64,000 bases of DNA from Flammula alnicola (taxonomy: Eukaryota > Basidiomycota > Agaricomycetes > Agaricales > Strophariaceae). A program made the translations under genes and the position numbers. Location of the stretch: NCBI GenBank assembly GCA_015499995.1, contig JADNRV010000028.1, positions 341,402 to 405,401 of the forward strand, in the 5' to 3' direction. The notes beneath the pieces were generated by a model that saw nothing but the letters and a program-made list of their open reading frames with translations, ran no database searches and was not told the origin of the DNA. Each line of letters opens with the position of its first letter. The first letter of the stretch is position 1. Positions 1-9,770 of the stretch are shown here, piece by piece.

Positions 1-1
1 G

Positions 2-2923
2 CCCTGGTGGTCCCAGGAATGCTTTGACGCTCTCCTCAATTTTCGGAGGGATCGCTCTCCTGAGAATTGGAAATCTTTCCAGGTGATAGTTCAGGAAACG
101 AAGCACGTCTTCTTCAATGATCGCATCACAGAGATTGCATCTGTTAACAAGCAGCTGTGGGACCTTATGAATTGGGTCCAACAATGGAAGCTACCCCCCA
201 GCGAGGCCATCCAGTACCATGGAGAGCCCTGCAATGATCTACCTGCCCTGTGGGATGCCCTGCATGGCACGTACAATTCAGCATCAGACAGAACATACGA
301 TGCTGCTCTGTTGGAGTCTATCTCCACATTGCCCGTGTGGTAATGGGCTCCTTTCTCCCCACTGGAACTCATGGAGGCTCTCTCTGCATGTTCTGGTCTA
401 TCTTCTCCAGGTCCGGATCATGTCAATTGGTCCCACCTGAAGGGGATTGTACGTCGGGACCCTCACTCAGTTGAGGTCCTGATCTCGGTCGCCAATGCCT
501 GCATGTGTGTGGGGTATTGGCCGTCTCCCTTCAAGGAGTCCATGTTAGTTATAATTCCCAAACCTGGCAAGCCCTCTTACTCTACCCCCAAGGCATTCAG
601 GCCTATAGTGCTTCTGAACACTGTGGGTAAATTAATCGAGAAGATGATCTCGAACCGCATTCAGTTCGATGCTGTTGGACTGGATATATTTCATCCGAAT
701 CAGGTTGGAGGCATCAGAGGGCACTCCACTGAGGATGCGGGCCTGTTCCTAACTCACTATGTGAGGGCAGGATAGGCTAAGGGGTTGAGGACTAGCGTGG
801 TCACCTTTGACCTCGCTCAGTTCTTCCCTTCTCTTAATCATGAGGTTCTCGTGATTATTCTCTGAAGGCTTGGCTTCCTATCGTTGGTGGTCAAGTTCTT
901 TAGTTCGTACCTGGTGGAAAGGAAGATGCAGTATGCATGGAACTCCTTCCTGTCAGATCCTCTCCAGGCTGATGTGGGCGTGGGTCAGGGCTCTGCCTTG
1001 TCTCCGGTCCTGTCAGCTCTTTACTTGGTGCCCATAATGCGTCTCTTCTACAAGAGGTGCCGCGAGATTCATCTCGAGGTTGATCTCTTGTCATATGTGG
1101 ATGATGGTATCCTAATTACTCAGGATGCTGGACTCGATCCCAATGTTGTTAAGCTCCGCAAGGCTTACAAGATTATATTTGAACTGTTCACTAAGTTCGC
1201 TCTCGCTCTGAAGCATGCGAAGTCAGAGATTTTTCACTTTGACAACACGGCTTCAGTTTATAATCCTGCCATTGATTTGGGTGAAGAGCCCTACACTGGA
1301 GGCAAATGGCTCAAGCCAAAGCCATTTTGGCGGTATCTTGGGTTTTACTTTGATCGCAAGCTCACTTTTAAGGAGCATGTTCAGTATTATTCCACCAAGG
1401 GTTTCACATCTGTTGTGGCGATGAAGATGCTTGGATCTTCTACCAGGGGGCTGATGCCATTGCAAAAGTGTCTCCTCTATCACACATGTGTTGTCCCCAT
1501 AATTACTTATGGGTATCGCATGTGGTATTTCTGCAAGGCTCACGTCAAGGGCCTTATTGCTCAGCTCACGAATGCCCAGCGTAAGGCTGGTCTTTGGATC
1601 ACAGGGTGCTTTCGCACCTCCTCCTCGCATGGAGTTGAGGCCCTCATGGGTCTCTTGCCCATGCATTTACTTTTGGATAGACTGAATTCCAGGGCGATTG
1701 CCCGGATATCTGTTTTGTCTGACACTCATCTGGTCCGGTCATTTATGGCTGGCCCTCTTCTCAAGACAGCTACTCTGCACAAGCTAGCTATCGAACACAT
1801 GACCGAACAGCACCATTCCAAGGTGCGGGGTGGACTTATAGGGAACGCACTGTTCTACCCCTCTGGCTTGGAGCCTATGGAACCTTTTGCTCTGGAGGCC
1901 AGGCCTGGATATCGTCTCATGGATAGACATGCAAGCCGATTCACATGGATGGCTAAGCCGCATGTTAGCAGGGCTGAAGACCCTGATGCTGCGTGGAAAA
2001 TTGTACTGGACAAACTCATCGAGAAATGCGATGATGAGCCAGGAACTACATATGCTGGTGTCGACGGCTCGGTCCCCCTGGGGCCCTGGCAGGCCGCCAA
2101 CAGCATTGTTATTAAACAGCAGGGTGCACTGGTTTTAGCCAGATGCCACTCTTCCAGTCGGGCTATTAGCACAGACACTGAGCTCGATGCCATCTCGGTG
2201 GCTGTCTCTGCAATGGTAGCATTTGGAGACGTCACCAGGATAGTTATTTTCACAGATTTGATGCATGCTGCTCATTTATCCATGGATCCCTCCTCACATT
2301 CTCATCAGGGCTCCTCTCTGGTAGTTTGTCGGACACTTGAACGATGGTTCCAAGGTGGGGGTAACCATAAAGTCGTTTTTGCAGAGTCTCCTTCCGATAT
2401 GGAGTGGGACATACATCAAGAGGCTCATGACCTCATTCTGGGATTTCCTGGGGTGCATGTCACCCCGGATACCCCTTTATCTACTGCTTGGCTCAAGGCT
2501 CGGGCTGATCAGGTTGCGTGGGAGGCTTGGGCGATGGAGGTCGATGAGGTCCCCCATATATTAGGCTCCAACTTTCTGGAGTTAGAGGATCTAAAGAGTA
2601 ATCCTCTCCGCCCAACCCCCATTCGCGGAGGGCCGTGGCTTGAAGTGGGTGGCTGCAACTCTCAGTTGTTCGCCCGCATGTGCCATGTTATCACGAATCA
2701 TGCTTCGATCAGCTCGTATTACGAGCGGTTCAAAATCGACGACCTGCTTGCTCTCGAGTGCATGTGTGGGAAATATCCACAGACTCGCGCGCATATCTTC
2801 AAGTGCCCTAAGCTCTTGATGCTACCTCACAGGGCCCCGCACCTGGTGTGGGGTCTTGAGAAATTCTTGTCGGACAATGTTATGGTGTTTGCCTTCAATC
2901 GGCCTCCAGCCAGAGTCGGATGA
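2..2923 (+). pseudogene. LINE-alpha ORF2 (endonuclease C-terminus, RT, RNase H), three nonsense mutations
   Basis: Retrotransposon replicase fragment. One frame is kept throughout and is broken only by three in-frame stops: TAA at 341-343, TAG at 773-775 (a TGG in sister copies) and TGA at 863-865. Reading on through them gives RT motifs FDLAQFFPSLNH, GVGQGSALSPVL and YVDDG (near 1096-1110), then RNase H residues: D in AGVDGS (near 2050), E in TDTELDAI (near 2180), D in IFTDLMHAA (near 2255). The C-terminal finger CMCGKYPQTRAHIFKC lies near 2760. From 884 to the end the frame is open for 679 codons. Decay by substitutions rather than indels suggests an older but once intact copy. Confidence 0.88.
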
Positions 2924-3481
2924 GGGACTCTGGATGGGGGGCAATCCTGGGTGCAGTTGGGGCCTTGGCCTAAGATCTAGTGCCCACAGGTGTTTCCAGA
3001 TTGGTGCGATAAATCCCGCGAGGGCTGCAGCTGTGTTCGTTGCACAGCTTTGCTTGTGACTCTCTGAGTCTATGGCACGCATCTTCTGGAGGACCCGCCA
3101 TGGTGTCACGACAATGTGGAGTTTGCCAACGAAGTGGGGAGAGCCGGGCAAGCTCTGACTTCATCTGGGTGACCCCCTTGTCTACCCTTTTAATCCATAT
3201 CTACCTTATGCTCAGTAGCGTTAACAATGCCGCACGTCTGTACTTCTTGGGCTGCGAGGTCTGTCATTTGGGTTTCAGGCTGCTGTGCAGTCTCGCCCAC
3301 GAGCACGCCGCATGCTCCCCTGCGAGCAACCAATTCCTTTCTTTTGCTTTGGGCCAATTCCTTTCTTTTGCTTTGGGTATTGTAGCGTACTCGCTTGTAT
3401 TAGATAGGGTCCGGACTGCGATCATGCACTAGTATATAAATTGTTGATATAAATAAAAAAAAAAAAAAAAAAAAAAAAAAA
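2924..3481 (+). other. LINE-alpha 3' UTR and poly(A) tail
   Basis: Non-coding tail of about 530 bp after ORF2, ending in an A-run of about 27. It contains the block TTTGTATTAG (near 3397) followed by a short stretch ending in TTGTTGAT, which recurs before every LINE tail in the window in alpha, beta and gamma copies. That makes it the probable recognition site for the element's own reverse transcriptase. No coding signal is seen here. Confidence 0.8.
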
Positions 3482-3546
3482 CTTCCAACACCCTTGACAT
3501 GTGGGTTGGGCTCCCTACCTCAAAGTCTTATATCAAGGCTCTCGAT

Positions 3547-4941
3547 CGAGGTCTTTGCTGTGCCCCCCCTATTCCTACTGGAATCCGATGGAATATAGGG
3601 CCATTCCAGTGGAATATCCTGCCAAATTTCTGAATTTTTTTTTGAAAAAGTGGCAAATTCCGAGATTCCACTGGAATGTTGACCGGAATGCAACAGGAGT
3701 GGAATAGCTGGAATGAAACAACCAGATATTCCACTGGAATGGAATAGAAATGCATTATGATTTGGTGATTTCTGATGTTTATATATAGAAATAGACATCA
3801 GTTCCTGTCTGTGGTATTGAAATAAAATTGGATAGTGTGCCAAGACTATTCCCAATTAGAAAATTCAATATTTAAATTAGGTGATTTTGGAAAGACTCAG
3901 GTTTGGTCAAGTTTTTTGCAGTTTTCTCATCAACGAGAGCAGCAAATCACATGATTTCTAAAGATACACATGTTTCAGAGCAGGTGCTATGATTACCTTT
4001 TTAGGCATAAAATTCCCATGGTCCACAAATTGCCTAAATATGGTAATATTGCCTGTCTGGGACACATAATATAGATATATTTAGAATCTCCTCAAAATGC
4101 TAAATCTGATGGCACCTTATTGACCCTGAATCACTCATATGTCAGTCATATAACATATGTATCTCAAATAGACAAATAAAGCATATAAAGGAGTCAATTT
4201 GCACATGTCACATAGGTGTGACATGTGACTCCTGTGCCTGAATTTTTGGTTTCAGACATCTGCCAGATTAGGGTAGACCCTGTAGTTTTTGCAACCTATT
4301 TTAGATGATTTCACCCTAAATTTCTATATTTAGATTTGGATTTTGCGGGGTGGTTTTTGGACAAAGGGCTTGGGATACAGGAGAGGTGTGATTTTTTTGA
4401 CAAATTCAAAGGCCTGTGACATGTGACACCTAAATTAAACAAAATACAATGTATTCCCGTCTATTCCAGTGGATTTTGGTCCCATTCCAGTCCATTCTAG
4501 TTTCATTCCACTGGAATCCAGTCTATTCCACTGGATTCCAGTCTATTCCACTGGATTCCAGTCTATTCCACTGGATTCCAGTCTATTCCACTGGATTCCA
4601 GTCTATTCCACTGGATTCCAGTCTATTCCACTGGATTCCAGTCTATTCCACTGGATTCCAGTCTATTCCACTGGATTCCAGTCTATTCCACTGGATTCCA
4701 GTCTATTCCACTGGATTCCAGTCTATTCCACTGGATTCCAGTCTATTCCACTGGATTCCAGTCTATTCCACTGGATTCCAGTCTATTCCACTGGATTCCA
4801 GTCTATTCCACTGGATTCCAGTCTATTCCACTGGATTCCAGTCTATTCCACTGGATTCCAGTCTATTCCACTGGATTCCAGTCCCATTCCACCAGATTCC
4901 AGTCATTCCAACTGGAATAGGTGGGGCACAGCAAAGTACTG
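3547..4941 (+). mobile_element. Non-autonomous DNA transposon A (KDZ-like termini, 8-bp duplication)
   Basis: A 1395-bp insertion in beta ORF1 with near-perfect terminal inverted repeats. The left end is CGAGGTCTTTGCTGTGCCCC and the right end, inverted, is CAGTACTTTGCTGTGCCCC. The flanks repeat CTCTCGAT (3539-3546 and 4942-4949); the direct repeat can be read as up to 10 bp. Removing the element and one repeat restores the ORF1 sequence seen in other beta copies. Inside each end are palindromic ATTCCACTGGAAT-type motifs; the right side carries a long 20-bp tandem array. The AT-rich interior (about 3780-4440) has no ORF I believe. Orientation is given with the GAGGTC end as 5', by analogy with the coding member at 15970-22275. 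Confidence 0.85.
4521..4882. repeat. Perfect tandem array of a 20-bp unit, about 18 copies
   Basis: The unit GTCTATTCCACTGGATTCCA repeats about 18 times with essentially no differences, in the subterminal right side of transposon A. Imperfect relatives (ATTCCACTGGAAT) occur at the other end of the element. Because 20 is not a multiple of 3, all frames are open and give a spurious 20-residue protein repeat. The identity of the units implies recent expansion or homogenisation. By position it may be a transposase-binding array (inference). Confidence 0.95.
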
Positions 4942-5285
4942 CTCTCGATCTACCGGCCTTTAGTGACTATGTCACCAGGGTCCCTACCACTGGTGATGAG
5001 GTAAAGATGGCGATGCTCGCCTCCCCTCTTGCCACCAATATCATGCTCATGGGTCCCCCTCACATCATTCGCAATTCGAAGGTGAGCACCACCGCTCATG
5101 CCTTCTTTGAGATCTACGACTAGCAATCGGGTCAATTTTGATTCGCCCAGCTACAGCTAGCGTCGGTGTCCCCTTCTGCACTTGGTGCTGGAAGTGGGGT
5201 CATCCGAAGACTTCCTGCAGGGTGCCCCAGCCAAGGTGTGCTCGCTGCGCTGGGCCGCATGAGGCAGAGGTGCATCACATTGCTG

Positions 5286-6168
5286 CCCATGCAGAAGCGC
5301 CTCCTTTATCGCACATGTGTGATTCTTATATTTACATATGGGTATCGCATGTGGTTTTTCAGGGGTGCCCAGAATAAGGGCCTCATCAAACAACTTATGC
5401 AGGTTCAGCGTAAGGCTGCTCTATGGATTATGGGTGCATTCTGTACTTCGCCTTCAGGAGGGGTGGAGGCCCTTGCAGGCCTCCTACCCCTCCCTATACT
5501 TCTCAAAAGATTGCGCGATCATTCTATGATACACGTCGTGACTCTTTTGGACACTCATCCCAGTCACTGATGGTGTGTCGCATACTTGAACCTTGGTTTA
5601 GGCGCTCGCCAGACCACAAGGTTACTTTCATCAAGTCTCCTCCTGATATGGAATGGGACATTCAGAACAAAGCACATGATCTCATTGCTGGTATGCGCAG
5701 CGCTGCTGTCGTCCCTACCACCAAACTTTCTCTCCAGTATGTCTGCAACTTCATGGACAAATTGGCTCATGTGGATTGAAAACAACAAATTTCTGATAGG
5801 CCCTATCTACTTGGCTCCAATTTCATGGAGCTGCAAGGATTAAACGGGGACCCTGTACAGCCTACTCCAATCGCGGGGGGCCTTGGCTTGAATCTGGCAA
5901 TCAGAGCTCTGTGCTCTTTGCCTGCATGTGTTATTTAATTATGAATCATGCTCTGATCAGCTTGTACTATGAGCGGTTTAAAATCGATGACCCTAGGGCC
6001 CTCGGTTGCGAGTGTGGGGTTTATCCTCAGACCTGCGATCATATATTCAAGTGCAAGAAATAGCCTTGGACTTGCCAGAAGCCGAAACTTGTTTCGGAGC
6101 TGGTGACTTATTTGTTGGAGCACCCTACAGCGTTCTCCTTCTCCCAGCACCCTGCTGGAGTCAGATGA
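5286..6168 (+). pseudogene. LINE-beta ORF2 remnant (RT thumb and RNase H end)
   Basis: Remains of the beta replicase. From 5286 it reads LLPMQKRLLYRTCV and GYRMWFFRGAQNKGLIKQL, matching the region just after the RT domain, until DTHPSH near 5560. A deletion then leads to SLMVCRILEPWF and PPDMEWDIQNKAHDL, the last part of RNase H, and on to the finger CECGVYPQT region near 6010 in a broken frame, ending at the TGA at 6166-6168. The polymerase catalytic centre and the first RNase H residues are missing. Confidence 0.8.
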
Positions 6169-7265
6169 GGGACTCTGGGAGGGGAGCGATCCTGATCGCA
6201 GAGTGGGCTGCAGTCAAATCTACTCGACTACCCATAATGTGTTTCTGTTTGGCGGCAGCAAAGTTCTGCAAGTGCCTAGGGCCCTGGTCATCCCAGGGCT
6301 GGTGGTGTCGACTCTCTGAGCCAGTGTCATGCGCCGTCGATGGAGGACCCAGTTCAGTGGATGGTGGTGGGGGCTTCAGCTCCTGCTTAGCTATTACAAC
6401 GTAAATTTTACTGTTGAACCAGGGAGGGTCTGGCAGGCTCTCTTTGCTTTCGGGTGACGACCCCCCTTCCCATCCCAATACTCTTATCTGCCATTTGTGC
6501 GGTAGCGTTAACAATGCTGCAATGACAGACAATCTGTAGCTGCGAGGCTACCTATCTGGGTTTCAGGCAGCTGTGCCATCTTACCCATGCCATGCTCGCG
6601 TGCATCGCATGCTCGCCATCGAGCTCAACTCTAATTTTTTACAAGCATAGTATACCATCTCCATTTGTATTAGATAGGGACCGGACTGCTTTCGTGCACC
6701 AGTATAAAATTGATGATATAAATAAAAATAATAAAAAATGTCTTCCTTCTACCAGATAAGAACTGAAAAACTTGACCACCAAAGGCAGAAAGCCGAGCTT
6801 CTGGAGAATGATCATAAGAACATCATGATTAAGGGACAGAAAGAACTGAGCAAGATCAAAGGCAAGGATGCTAGTCCTCAACCCCTTCGCCCACCCAGCC
6901 CTCACCATGTGTGTCAAAAACAGCCCCGCATCCTCAGTGGAGCACCCCCTGATGCCCCCCACCTGATTCAGATGAAATATATCCTGTCTGACTGCATCGA
7001 ACTGAATGCAGTTTGAGATCATTTTCTTGAGTTTCCCCATGGTGTTCAGAAGCACTATAGGCCTGAACGCCTTGGGGGTAGAATACGAAGGCTTGCCAGG
7101 TTTGGGGATAATAACTGACATAGATTCCTTGAAGGGAGATGGCCAGTAACCCACATGCATGCAGGCATTAGCAATCGAGATAAGGACCTCCACTGAGTGA
7201 GGGTCCCGACATACAATCTTCTTCAGGTGGGGCCAATTGACATGATCCGGACCGAGGTCTTTACA

Positions 7266-7495
7266 CTCCCCCACCTGTTCCATGTGGACTCCATGGACTC
7301 CACGGAATCCATGGACAATCCGTGGACTTTTTACAATTTTTTTCCAGATTTGTTTTTGGTGAAAACACCTGCCAAATTGCAAATTTTAGTCCACACAAAG
7401 TCCATGAAAAGTCCGCACAAAGTCCACACAATGGCCATTTTGGGTGTGGACTCCATGGAATATCCGTGGACAATGCCACGGATTTTGTGGACTTG
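7266..7495. repeat. Left subterminal GTGGACT/AGTCCAC repeat cluster of transposon B
   Basis: Both orientations of GTGGACT and the palindromic TCCATGGA recur at short irregular spacing (for example 7283-7325, 7388-7430 and 7447-7490). The same motif family is at the opposite end (9430-9770), so the two clusters face each other as extended, diverged inverted repeats. A role as transposase-binding sites is inferred from position only. Confidence 0.8.
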
Positions 7496-7535
7496 CCCTT
7501 ACTATTTTAATAATGATAGTAAAAAAAAAAGAAAA

Positions 7536-7613
7536 TGCCCTCAACAAGAATTGAACCATTGACTAACAGATCATTACAATAGCCACGCTGTAGCCACCTG
7601 AACCAAGTCGGCA
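7536..7613 (-). ncRNA. tRNA-like unit (Pol III type) in transposon B
   Basis: On the minus strand, a 78-nt segment starts TGCCGAC and ends GAGGGCA (5 of 7 acceptor-like pairs). It has an A-box-like TGGTTCAGGTGG and a B-box-like GGTTCAATTCT, and is followed at once by TTTTC and a run of ten T (7521-7535), as expected for a Pol III terminator. The D and anticodon arms fold poorly, so I cannot assign an anticodon and it may be a tRNA relic. A similar 77-nt unit sits in the same place, relative to the GAGGTC end, in the element at 15970-22275. Confidence 0.4.
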
Positions 7614-7787
7614 TTTCTACATGAGAAATTTCAGTTGTACATATACCGAGCGCCGTCGGCAAACCGGCGACCGGTTACCGAACGATGGTGACGCGGCTGC
7701 AACGTTGCCACGTCACCACCTTTGTTCACTCCCACCACCACCGTTCACCATCCCCCTCAGCACGGACCACCCGCTGATACCGCACAA

Positions 7788-7862
7788 CTGCGACGACCAC
7801 GACCACGACCACGACGGCCACGACCACGACCACGACGGCCACGACCACGACCACGATAGCGA
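7788..7862. repeat. CACGAC-type minisatellite
   Basis: Units of CGACCACGACCACGACGG are repeated about four times on the plus strand inside transposon B. In one frame they give alternating His/Asp residues (DHDHDGHDHDHDG) within a 96-codon ORF at 7621-7911. I regard the array as simple sequence; whether the ORF is expressed cannot be told. Confidence 0.85.
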
Positions 7863-7924
7863 CAACCGCGACGACGGCAGTCACCACCGGCATACCACGC
7901 AACGTCGATGACAGCGGGGCCCCA

Positions 7925-8740
7925 ACCAGCAGGACGGCGCAACGACGCGGCGCGTGAGGGAAAACACGCCGCGGGGGGTGTTGGAAACGAAGGGGGGACC
8001 CAGGAAGTGGGAGGCCCACAAGGTACGTCATAAACGACGCCCCCGCGACCACGGCTAACCCACTCCGTCCCTGCAGACGCGATGTGCCCCCATCAGCCAC
8101 CGAAACGACGCCCGTGGCAGCGTCCCACGCAACTGACCACCACAACCATACCCATCACGCGTCCGCCATGACGGGCACACGACGGCAATGACAGCGGGAG
8201 CACAAGTCGTGCTCCCGTTTCGTTCTGACGTCCGGTGTGCGGTGAGAACAACACCGAGCCACGACGAGCCCCGGAACGCACGCCGACGAGCCACAATGGC
8301 TCGTCGTTGCCACCCCAGGCGACGACATGACAAGGCGACGACACGACACACTGCAGCACGCAACAACGAGGGCGCGGACGCGCGAAACCAGACGACGCAA
8401 CGATGCGGCGTGTGAGGGACACACGCCGCCGGGGGTGTTGGATATGCAGGGGGGACCCAGGAATGGGAGGCCCGCAAGGTACGTCGTAAACGATGACATG
8501 CAATGATGGCTAACCCCCCACTCCATCCCCCGCAGATAGATGTGCCCGCCGGGCACTGAAACGATGCCGACGGCAGCGTCACACGCGACCAACCACCCCA
8601 ACCACACCCGCCACGTGACCGCCATTCCTGGCACGCAACGGCAACGGCAGTGGGAGCACGACATCATGCTCCCATGTCGTTCTGGTGTCGGGTGAGCGGC
8701 CACAACGACCGAGGCAGCGACGAGGCGACAGCGACCCGAC
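7925..8740. repeat. Tandem duplication, period about 456 bp, with intron-like segments
   Basis: Two diverged direct copies of a segment of about 456 bp. The block GTGTTGGA...GGGGGGACCCAGGAA...GGAGGCCC occurs near 7975-8020 and again near 8433-8475. In each copy the sequence CAAGGTACGTC follows, and about 60 bp later CTGCAG or CCGCAG, which is the layout of a short GT-AG intron on the plus strand. The second half of each unit shares GGGAGCACGA...GTGCTCCC-type inverted words near 8200 and 8655. No protein family is recognised; it may be debris of a spliced gene. Confidence 0.7.
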
Positions 8741-9360
8741 CACGGACCCGACTGCGACACGACTACCACAATACAACGACCGCGACACAATGACCAACCC
8801 GACCACGGACCCAAGCACGAAGCGACGACCACCCCGACGACGAGACCACCAACCTGACCACTACCCGATGACGGACGCGACCACAACGCGACCACTGACC
8901 TGACGACGAGACGACCGCCGACCCAACCCACCAGGAGACCGACCCGACCACCGACCTGACCATCACCTGACCCGACCACTGAGGCGATGACAACGCGACC
9001 ACCAAGGCGACCACCACGCCGACCACAGACGCGATGATGATGACGCGACGGCGATGACCACGGACCCGACCACGACACCACAACCATCCCAACGACGAGA
9101 CCACCAACCTGATGACGACCCGACGATGGACCCAACCACAACGCGACCACCGACGTGACCACCGACGTGACCACAACGCAACCACCTACCCGACGCCGAC
9201 GCGACAACAAGGCGACCGCTGACCCGACATGACAGGAGACCCAAGTGGTGACCGACACGACGACAGACCCGACCACGCCGCCATGCCTGACACAACAACC
9301 AACCTGACCTGATGACCGAACCGACCACGGAGGTGACAACAATGCGACCATACCTCAGTA
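8741..9360. repeat. GAC/CCGAC-rich low-complexity tract
   Basis: About 600 bp of irregular CGACC, GACGAC and ACCACGAC words filling the right interior of transposon B. Long open frames exist on both strands only because stop codons are rare in such sequence. I see no gene. Confidence 0.75.
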
Positions 9361-9429
9361 GTGTACTGCATGTATTTTAATAGTTTTTTTAATATCATCA
9401 ATTTATTAGATTGTACATTTGGTTATAAC

Positions 9430-9770
9430 CCTGAGTCCACAAAAGTCCATGGACTCTCCATGGACTTTCCTTGGACTTTCTGTGGACTTCGGTATTTGCA
9501 ACTTAACGTAACTCTAAGTTGACTCTAAGTCCAAAGTCCACAGAAAGTCCACAGAAGTCCACAGAACACAATATTTACTGCTAATTTCATGCTGTGGACT
9601 GAGCATGGACTTTGTGTGGACTTTGTGTGGACTTTGTGTGGACTGTCCATGGACATCCGTGGACTAATTTTTTCCAAAAGTAAGAAAAACACCATTAAGT
9701 TAAAAGTCCACAGATTGTCCATGGATTCCATGGAGTCCGTGGAGTCCATGCGGACAGGTGGGGGACTGTA
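9430..9770. repeat. Right subterminal GTGGACT/AGTCCAC repeat cluster of transposon B
   Basis: Counterpart of the left cluster. It includes three consecutive 12-bp units TTTGTGTGGACT near 9609-9644 and palindromes such as GTCCATGGAC near 9647. A third group follows at 9705-9755 next to the terminal repeat. Confidence 0.8.

Larger units (their letters stand above)
1..3481 (+). mobile_element. LINE-alpha copy 1, 5' part outside the window
   Basis: A sense-strand non-LTR retrotransposon. The window opens inside ORF2 after the endonuclease domain, continues through reverse transcriptase and RNase H to the stop at 2921-2923, then a 3' UTR and an A-run at 3455-3481. The base after the A-run enters ORF1 of another LINE in mid-codon context, so this copy landed inside a beta LINE. 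The 5' junction and the target duplication lie outside the window. The tail motif before the A-run (TTGTTGATATAAAT) is a variant of the 3' terminus shared by all LINE lineages here. Confidence 0.9.
3486..5285 (+). pseudogene. LINE-beta ORF1 fragment, split by a transposon
   Basis: Fragment of the nucleic-acid-binding ORF1 protein. Before 3547 it reads NTLDMWVGLPTSKSYIKALD; after the insertion (4942 on) it resumes with LPAFSDYVTRVPTTGDEVKM and runs to an in-frame TAG at 5121-5123. A shifted frame then gives the knuckle region with CTWCWKWGHPKTSC and CARCAGPHEAEVHH (near 5175-5280). The closest intact version is the beta ORF1 at 55786-57903. It lacks both ends and cannot be functional. Confidence 0.82.
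3482..6737 (+). mobile_element. LINE-beta copy, internally deleted and interrupted
   Basis: A beta-lineage LINE in sense orientation. It starts within ORF1 right after the poly(A) of the preceding copy and ends at a beta-type 3' terminus with an A-rich tail (6714-6737). It is split by a DNA transposon at 3547-4941. Two internal deletions remove most of ORF2: near 5285 the ORF1 zinc-knuckle region joins directly to the RT thumb, and near 5545 the sequence after the thumb jumps to the RNase H end. The tail abuts an inverted LINE fragment at 6738. Confidence 0.85.

Noticed and set aside
4521..4882. CRISPR-like regular repeats
   Set aside because: Units are directly contiguous with no spacers, and the setting is a eukaryotic transposon.
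4449..5123. A 224-codon ORF with a 20-residue repeat
   Set aside because: It is the translation of the 20-bp tandem array; all frames are open because the unit lacks stops, and it runs into LINE ORF1 text of the host copy.
7621..7911. A His/Asp-rich 96-codon ORF as a metal-binding protein
   Set aside because: The His/Asp run is a hexamer-based minisatellite; no domain or splice support.
8155..9351. A 398-codon minus-strand ORF in transposon B
   Set aside because: Composition is Val/Gly/Arg/Ser only, driven by GAC/CAC simple sequence; overlapping ORFs on both strands have the same cause.
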